64,000 nucleotides of DNA from UBA3305 sp002373555 (lineage in GTDB: Bacteria > Bacillota > Clostridia > Lachnospirales > Lachnospiraceae): contig CAMOER010000001.1 of the NCBI GenBank assembly GCA_946612455.1, positions 1-64,000 of the forward strand, written 5' to 3'. Both the position numbers and the translations under genes were made by a program. The notes beneath the pieces are model-generated. The model searched no databases. It was not told where the DNA came from and saw only the letters and a program-made list of their open reading frames with translations. Every line of letters begins with the position of its first letter. Position 1 is the first letter of the stretch. This document shows positions 59,343-64,000 of the stretch, piece after piece.

Positions 59343-59366
59343 TCACTGAGGAATCGTAAGTTTCAC
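59343..59366 (-). CDS. Possible 7-codon leader peptide
   Basis: GTG start (59366-59364) with AGGAGG (59379-59374) exactly 7 bp upstream, reading M-K-L-T-I-P-Q then TGA, which ends two bases before the terminator stem. The consensus ribosome site makes chance less likely, but so short a frame is weak evidence. If translated, ribosome position could control the terminator. Confidence 0.35.
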   Translation of the reverse strand: MKLTIPQ

Positions 59367-59534
59367 TATATAACCTCCTGTCTGCCATTTCCGATTTTCT
59401 GCTCCGAATCTATTCCCTCATCACGGCCTCTCTCATCAGGCCTGGCACTTATAAGTCCATGGGTATGTTCGTCTTCCGACCGGATTGACCTTCCTCTTTA
59501 TTCTGTTTTTCTCTTCCTTTCCTTTGATGGCTAA

Positions 59535-59563
59535 AGTATATAGCATAAAGGACGAAAAGTCAA
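59535..59563 (-). promoter_or_regulatory. Sigma-A promoter of the candidate RNA
   Basis: Minus strand: TTGACT (59563-59558), 17-bp spacer, TATACT (59540-59535). The stretch 59564-59705 up to the stop of the MerR-type gene is AT-rich and holds nothing else that I can support. Confidence 0.85.
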
Positions 59564-59705
59564 GTATTTTTGTAAAAATTTTATCCGATTTATAATTTTT
59601 CTACTATTCAGCTAATTGTGCCGATTTATTTAAACTGTTGCAACTATATCAACAATGCAGACAATTCAAACAGTTTGCGGAGGCGGGGAGGCTGGTCCGT
59701 TCTTC

Positions 59706-60938
59706 TTACTTCCTGCAGAAGAACGGCGAAAGCCACAGTTTCTCTCCCTGCACATGGTACGAGAAGCTCTCGCCCCAGCCGGAATCCGTCACGAAGCCGA
59801 ACTTCGGATCATACTCCGCCTCATGCCATTCCTCGTTCAGGCACTGCTCGAAACGGAACGAATTGAACGTGAACTGCCACGCGCCCGGATATTCCTTATA
59901 CAGCTCCTCCATCGACCTGCACCCGGGCTTAAAATGCGTAAACACGCCTACGTAAGCCGCGTCATCGCTCAGATATTCCTGGATCTGCTTCACCGCGAAC
60001 GATCCCTGCAGGATCGCGAACTCATTCGAGGAATCATAATCGATATAATAATCCACACAGCCCCGCTTCAGCGGCAGATGATGACTGCCTGCCGCAATAT
60101 ACAGAATATTCAGCTGCAGGCCCAGTTTCTCGATCAGCTGCTTGTACATCTCCACCACGGGCTCGAACTTATCGCAGATAATGTACAGTGCATCCGGATC
60201 CAGCTCCACGAAATTCGTATAGCAGAAGCAGTAATTGTTGATGCAGTCTTCCAGGACCACTTTCCCCGAAAGATCACAAGAATTCAGGCGGTCTGCCATC
60301 CACAGATAGCTCCGCTGCACCAGGCTCAGAAGCTCCGGGCTCATCATCCTGTAGCAGTTCCGTTCCAGATCCATGCCGTCGCCGATGCTGACCGGCCCGG
60401 TCTCTCCCAGCAGAATGCCGTTACGGATCGATGTCTTATAGCCGCAGGAGCAGGTCAGCTGTCCCGACATGATCTCCTGATTTTCTATAGTACACTCCGA
60501 AAGTTTCATGCTGCAGCCGCAGTGCGGACAGGCGATCAGATCCAGGAACTTTAACGGGATCCCTGTCCTGACGGTCTCCGGCCCCTTCTTCGCCGCCATT
60601 TCCCGGATGTGCACATTGATATCCGTGAGCGCCTTGTCTACGGACACCCGCTGCTCCGCAAGCGCCCTTTTTTGCGTTTTCAGCATGCCGAGATAATCAT
60701 TCAGATCATCCTCGCTGTCAAAATTGCTCAGCCGCCGCAGCGCCAGGATCCGGTGGATCTCATGCAGGGAGAACTGATAATTCTTCAGCTGCAGCAGAAA
60801 TTTCATATCATTCTCATCCGCTGCGCCGAAATCATATCGTTTGTTATGTGTTCTGGGTACCAGAAGCCCCATGTTGACGTAATACCGGATGGTATCCGGA
60901 TTGGTCCCGAACAAGTCAGAGAATTCACTGATTTTCAT
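59706..60938 (-). CDS. MerR-type regulator fused to a zinc-ribbon and degenerate methyltransferase-like domain
   Basis: 410 residues, ATG at 60938 after ACGGAGGA. Residues 1-75 are a MerR winged helix (SDLFGTNPDTIRYYVNMGLL, LKNYQFSLHEIHRILAL), then a coiled coil to ~125. Residues ~135-180 form a zinc ribbon (ACPHCGCSMKLSEC and LTCSCGYKTS). From ~215 the order of segments matches a class I methyltransferase, but the glycine-rich SAM loop is replaced by VLEDCINNYCFCY; YIICDKFEPVVEMYKQL and HHLPLKRGCVDYYIDYDSS correspond to later motifs. The architecture recalls an RlmA-like protein used as a sensor. It faces the PutP-type operon, whose promoter has a 19-bp spacer, so it probably regulates that operon. 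Confidence 0.82.
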   Translation of the reverse strand: MKISEFSDLFGTNPDTIRYYVNMGLLVPRTHNKRYDFGAADENDMKFLLQLKNYQFSLHEIHRILALRRLSNFDSEDDLNDYLGMLKTQKRALAEQRVSVDKALTDINVHIREMAAKKGPETVRTGIPLKFLDLIACPHCGCSMKLSECTIENQEIMSGQLTCSCGYKTSIRNGILLGETGPVSIGDGMDLERNCYRMMSPELLSLVQRSYLWMADRLNSCDLSGKVVLEDCINNYCFCYTNFVELDPDALYIICDKFEPVVEMYKQLIEKLGLQLNILYIAAGSHHLPLKRGCVDYYIDYDSSNEFAILQGSFAVKQIQEYLSDDAAYVGVFTHFKPGCRSMEELYKEYPGAWQFTFNSFRFEQCLNEEWHEAEYDPKFGFVTDSGWGESFSYHVQGEKLWLSPFFCRK

Positions 60939-61092
60939 TTTCGCACATCCTCCGTGAAAATCTGTTTGCGGTATTCTGTCCCGTTTCCGGAAAACTTCTG
61001 AAGCATACTTCAGATTTTAGCGGATTTTTGCCGGAAATCAATGGTTTTTGCAAAACTTATAAATGTTTTAGAAAATAAGCGTAAATTTCTCC

Positions 61093-61123
61093 TTGCTGTG
61101 CAGTACACTTCCGGTGCTACAGT
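61093..61123 (+). promoter_or_regulatory. MerR-type promoter (19-bp spacer) of the symporter operon
   Basis: TTGCTG (61093-61098), 19-bp spacer, TACAGT (61118-61123), with an imperfect dyad CTGT..CAC / GTG..ACAG across the spacer. Such long spacers are normally activated by MerR proteins; the divergent gene at 60938 encodes one. Confidence 0.5.
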
Positions 61124-61164
61124 ATAGTCGAAACAATTTTAGGCTCACGAGAGGAGGAAATATC

Positions 61165-61257
61165 ATGCCTACGTTCTTTGACTGGTTCTTATTTGCTGTT
61201 CCTTTCTGGAGCAGCATCCTGCTTGCCTGGATCTTCTACAAGAAAGCCAAAATGTAA
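61165..61257 (+). CDS. Small membrane peptide, probable symporter accessory subunit
   Basis: 30 residues: an N-terminal MPTFFDWFLF, one hydrophobic helix (AVPFWSSILLAWIFY) and a basic end KKAKM. The ATG at 61165 has a strong AGGAGG ribosome site and the stop is 12 bp before the symporter start, so it is a genuine gene too short for ordinary prediction. Very small membrane proteins encoded directly upstream of sodium symporters are known as accessory subunits; assignment here rests on position, size and topology. Confidence 0.7.
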   Translation: MPTFFDWFLFAVPFWSSILLAWIFYKKAKM

Positions 61258-61269
61258 GGGGGTGACTTC

Positions 61270-62733
61270 ATGGTTGCGAGTGTAATCGTTTTCCTTTTGT
61301 ACATCGTTCTGCTGGTCGCCATCGGTATCGTCACCTATATGCGCACGAAGTCCTCCAAGGACTACATGCTCGCGGGACGTGCCAACAACAAATGGGTAAC
61401 CGCCATCTCGGCTGAATCCTCCGATATGTCCGGCTGGCTCCTCATGGGCCTGCCCGGTGCCGCGTATTCCATGGGATTCGCCGCCATCTGGACACTGATC
61501 GGCCTGCTCTTCGGCACCATGCTCAACTGGATGATCTCCGCCAACCGGCTCCGCGTCGCCAGTGAAGTCTACGACTGCCTGTCGGTTACCGAGTTTTTCG
61601 AGAAGCGCGTCAATGATACCAAAGGCACGGTCGGCCTGATCTCCGGCATTGCCGTTCTGATCATCATGATCATCAACTCCTCCGCCGAGATCATCGGTTC
61701 CGGAAAGCTCTTAAACGCCACCTTCGGACTGGACTACAGCACCGGAATCATTATTGCTATGTTTATCGTAATCGTTTATACTTTCCTTGGCGGATATATG
61801 GCTGTCAGCTGGAGCAACCTCTTCCAGGGCAGTCTGATGTTCTTTGTCATGCTGCTTGTTCCGATCATCGTCGTCTTCAAGATGGGCGGGCTGAATGATT
61901 TCGTAGCCACCATGTCCCAGACAGAGGGCTTTTTCCACTGGACCAACGGACTGACCGGCTTCGGTGCATTTTCCACCATCGCCGGCGGCATCGGCATCGG
62001 CGTATGTTATTTCGGTGTGGTCCACGTGCTGACCTGCTTCATGTCCATCAAGGATTCCAGCGAGATCAAGGATTCGACCTTCATCGGTACCACCTGGGTG
62101 TCCATCACTTCCTACGCAGCCGTTATCATCGGTATGCTGGGCGCCTTCCTGTTCCCCACGATCGCGGATCCCGAGCAGGTATTCTTCCAGATGGGCAAGG
62201 ACTTCTTCCCTGCCGGCCTCCTGGGTCTGTTTGCGGCGACCGTTATGGCGGCGATCCTGTCTTCGGTCAGCGCCTACATCATCGTTGCGACCGGCGCTGT
62301 CAGCACGAATATCGTGAAGCACTTTATCAAGGATCTGGATGATAAGAAGACCGTGATGATCAGCCGTATTTCCGTGCTCGTCATCGCTGTGCTGGCTTAT
62401 CTGATGTCCCTGAACTCCGGCGTTGTCTTTGCAGTCGCCCTGCTGGCGACGGCACTGCTCGGATCCTGCTTCGGACCTCTGGTGCTGATGAGCCTTTACA
62501 CAAAGAACGTCAACAAGACAGGCGCGATTGCCAGTATCCTGACCGGTCTGATCGTCGTTATTGTATGGTATTACAGCGGCCTTTCAAATTATATCTATGA
62601 AGCCGTTCCCGGTATGGTCATTTCTGCGATCGTGCTCGTTGTCGTCACCAGACTGACCGGCGGGCCTTCGGCGGAATCTGTGGCAAAATACGAAGAATTT
62701 GAAAGAGAGATAGCCGCCAGGAAGGAAAAATAA
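61270..62733 (+). CDS. Sodium:solute symporter, PutP-like
   Basis: 487 residues, ~13 membrane segments, ATG at 61270 after GGGGGTGA. The region SAESSDMSGWLLMGLPGAAY at ~48-67 is close to the proline permease sodium/proline site, and TVMAAILSSVSAYIIVATGAV at ~330 corresponds to the SSS signature helix 8. It differs clearly from the other SSS protein in the window (2789-4507), which is longer. It likely imports proline or a related amino or betaine compound with sodium. It is preceded by a 30-residue membrane peptide and followed directly by a glutamine-amidotransferase-like gene, forming one operon. Confidence 0.9.
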   Translation: MVASVIVFLLYIVLLVAIGIVTYMRTKSSKDYMLAGRANNKWVTAISAESSDMSGWLLMGLPGAAYSMGFAAIWTLIGLLFGTMLNWMISANRLRVASEVYDCLSVTEFFEKRVNDTKGTVGLISGIAVLIIMIINSSAEIIGSGKLLNATFGLDYSTGIIIAMFIVIVYTFLGGYMAVSWSNLFQGSLMFFVMLLVPIIVVFKMGGLNDFVATMSQTEGFFHWTNGLTGFGAFSTIAGGIGIGVCYFGVVHVLTCFMSIKDSSEIKDSTFIGTTWVSITSYAAVIIGMLGAFLFPTIADPEQVFFQMGKDFFPAGLLGLFAATVMAAILSSVSAYIIVATGAVSTNIVKHFIKDLDDKKTVMISRISVLVIAVLAYLMSLNSGVVFAVALLATALLGSCFGPLVLMSLYTKNVNKTGAIASILTGLIVVIVWYYSGLSNYIYEAVPGMVISAIVLVVVTRLTGGPSAESVAKYEEFEREIAARKEK

Positions 62734-62734
62734 T

Positions 62735-63838
62735 ATGGGCAAGATTTTTATTCCGACCGACCGCGTAGGAACATTCTCGTTTCAGAAAAACATCTGTCAC
62801 ACCATGTCCGTGATCAACGATCTCCTGAAAAAGGGCTACGAAGTCTACTGGCACTACGGCGGGCTGCGATTTACCGAGACCTCCCGCTGGCCGGAGGGGC
62901 ACCGCTATCAGTGCGGTTTTTCCCTCGAAGATACCGAAGTTTTGAGAGGCATGCTTGACAAGGAAGAGATCCGTTGGGAAACGGCGGATTTCATGCAATG
63001 CTACGGCGGTGATTTCATCAATCTGTGCATCCCGAAGATCGCCTTCTACAACGGTGCCGGCGCCGGCCCGGAATTTGCCGGTCCTCTGTCGGAGGTCCTG
63101 GATCTGGGCGGCTTTGAATACACGTTCCTGAGTGATGACGAGATCCGCGCAGGCGCCCTGATGGCGTATGATATCCTGCTGGTGCCCGGCAGTCCCGATT
63201 CGGGCGAATGCTACTACATCGGCCTCGGCGATCTGGGGCACGACCAGATCCGGAAATTCTTAAGCGAAAAAGGTAACTATATGGGCATCTGCGGCGGTGC
63301 GTACTTCCCTCTCACGTCTTACAGCGACCGGAATTACACCTGGCTGAATATTGTTGAAGCGACCGACGAAGAAGATCTGGATTTCTGGCACAAGGGCAGC
63401 GGGCTTGTCCGCTGCAGGATCGATGAACCGGATCATCCGCTGTTTGCCGGCGTGGCCGCCGGAAAGCTCTCGACCGTACATATCACGTACTGGGAAGGCC
63501 CCGCCATCCGGATCGTCGGTGACAATGTCAAACAGCTGGGCCATTTTGAAAGGCTGCTGGCCAGCGGCTCCGCCAGACGGCCGCACTGGGATTTCGGCGA
63601 CAACCAGCTGCCGAAGGATGCCATTGATTACTACAATCCGCTGAGCGACGAGCTTTTCGACAAACACCTGAAGGGCTTCACGGCCTTTGCGGAAGCGCAG
63701 TATAACGGCAGCCATCTCATCCTGTTCTCCCCGCACCCGGAGATGGGCAATTTCGGCGCCACGCCACGCGCCGATTCCACAAACTTCCAGATGATCTACA
63801 ACGGTCTGATGTATCTGGGCGCGCTGCGAAGAAGCTGA
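62735..63838 (+). CDS. Glutamine-amidotransferase-like (BPL_N-type) protein
   Basis: 367 residues, one base after the symporter stop, so translationally linked. A class I glutamine-amidotransferase fold is indicated by DILLVPGSPDSG, the nucleophile elbow GNYMGICGGAYFPLTS (Cys at ~188) and a C-terminal LILFSPHPEMG supplying His and Glu, giving a Cys-His-Glu triad. This arrangement is seen in proteins with the biotin-protein-ligase N-terminal-like domain, of unclear function. No synthase domain is present and no signal peptide is seen. Pairing with a PutP-type symporter suggests hydrolysis of an imported amide, which is inference. A terminator follows. Confidence 0.75.
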   Translation: MGKIFIPTDRVGTFSFQKNICHTMSVINDLLKKGYEVYWHYGGLRFTETSRWPEGHRYQCGFSLEDTEVLRGMLDKEEIRWETADFMQCYGGDFINLCIPKIAFYNGAGAGPEFAGPLSEVLDLGGFEYTFLSDDEIRAGALMAYDILLVPGSPDSGECYYIGLGDLGHDQIRKFLSEKGNYMGICGGAYFPLTSYSDRNYTWLNIVEATDEEDLDFWHKGSGLVRCRIDEPDHPLFAGVAAGKLSTVHITYWEGPAIRIVGDNVKQLGHFERLLASGSARRPHWDFGDNQLPKDAIDYYNPLSDELFDKHLKGFTAFAEAQYNGSHLILFSPHPEMGNFGATPRADSTNFQMIYNGLMYLGALRRS

Positions 63839-63870
63839 AAATGGTGCCGGCAGAAACAGAAAACAACGAA

Positions 63871-63909
63871 AAAACTCCTGCAGGATGATACCGTTCCTGC
63901 AGGAGTTTT
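63871..63909 (+). terminator. Terminator of the symporter operon
   Basis: Perfect 15-bp stem AAAACTCCTGCAGGA (63871-63885) with its complement (63895-63909), followed by CTTTG. It may serve both strands. Confidence 0.88.
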
Positions 63910-63941
63910 CTTTGTCTTCCTTTATCACTGTAAATGCTTGC

Positions 63942-64000
63942 CTACGCCACGAGCCATTTGTACTTTTCCACGCTGTACAGCGGAATGAACGGGATCATGA
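63942..64000 (-). CDS. C-terminal end of a minus-strand gene (cut by window edge)
   Basis: Read on the minus strand from base 64000 an open frame continues to TAG at 63942, ending in MIPFIPLYSVEKYKWLVA. It is convergent with the preceding operon across a terminator, a position where a gene end is expected. Too short to name. Confidence 0.4.
   Translation of the reverse strand, partial: MIPFIPLYSVEKYKWLVA

Larger units (their letters stand above)
59293..59528 (-). ncRNA. Candidate ~235-nt RNA with its own promoter and terminator
   Basis: A near-consensus promoter (59535-59563) would start a transcript at ~59528, and a strong terminator ends it at ~59293. No normal gene fits in between; only a 7-codon reading frame does. 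Internal pairing is visible, for example GGCCTG/CAGGCC-like segments around 59431-59445 and the terminator stem. I do not recognise it as 6S RNA, SRP RNA, tmRNA, RNase P RNA or a common riboswitch. It may be a small regulatory RNA, an attenuated leader or a leader-peptide element. Confidence 0.5.

Noticed and set aside
1..64000. CRISPR arrays, rRNA or tRNA genes, phage or insertion sequences
   Set aside because: Looked for direct-repeat arrays, tRNA-like cloverleaf ends, integrase or transposase reading frames; none were found.

Overview
The window reads as chromosome of an anaerobic Firmicute (Clostridia, Lachnospiraceae-like), of moderate GC by eye. Supporting signs are the plsX-acpP-rnc-smc gene order, a T-box leader before valS, an LtaS-type synthase, a VanW protein, a CIRCE operator before lon, strong AGGAGG ribosome sites and rho-independent terminators after most units. 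No rRNA, tRNA, CRISPR array, phage or insertion sequence was seen. About 50 genes are annotated, most on the minus strand.

The left half is built around histidine and probably other imidazole or heteroaromatic compounds. From the left edge: a partial fhs, an Lrp-type regulator and hutD; then one long minus-strand unit (13418 down to a terminator at 2140-2186). That unit encodes a 3-hydroxyacyl-CoA-dehydrogenase-like enzyme, two histidine ammonia-lyase (HAL) homologues with no MIO-forming Ala-Ser-Gly triad, a three-subunit molybdenum hydroxylase, a cysteine-rich Fe-S protein, a sodium symporter and an unknown protein. It is faced by a divergent SARP/BTAD-type regulator (13600-16566). The shared promoter carries three copies of TGGACATTT at exactly 11-bp steps ending on a TATAAT, which is the arrangement SARP regulators use. 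I consider this the best candidate for an undescribed system. Next comes the classical core hutU-hutI-ftcD-fchA (21590 to 16645). The canonical hutH is 14 kb further on (35634-37184). It is preceded by a close paralogue that lost its MIO triad through a one-codon deletion, and followed by a second SARP-like regulator and an NhaC-type antiporter. FtcD, FchA and Fhs would turn the formimino group into formate and ATP. CitDEF at 56-59 kb may act as citramalate lyase in methylaspartate-type glutamate fermentation.

Between these lies a six-gene operon (28855 to 21840): a HisD-family dehydrogenase, a ribose-type ABC importer, a short-chain and a zinc medium-chain dehydrogenase. This enzyme trio resembles the HpsN/HpsO/HpsP set of dihydroxypropanesulfonate catabolism. 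A MerR-type regulator sits beside it, and the operon promoter has the 19-bp spacer typical of MerR-activated promoters. A DapF-fold racemase resembling histidine racemases follows.

From 39 to 56 kb the content is housekeeping: a CDF transporter, valS with T-box, dtd, smc, rnc, acpP, plsX, a CPBP protease, an LtaS-like synthase, lon (promoter, leader hairpin and CIRCE) and vanW. The right end holds citDEF, a candidate ~235-nt minus-strand RNA with its own promoter and terminator, a MerR regulator fused to a degenerate methyltransferase-like domain, and a divergent unit of a 30-residue membrane peptide, a PutP-type symporter and a glutamine-amidotransferase-like protein. Three near-identical palindromic repeats (REPIN-like) are scattered at 31.5, 38.9 and 56.1 kb.
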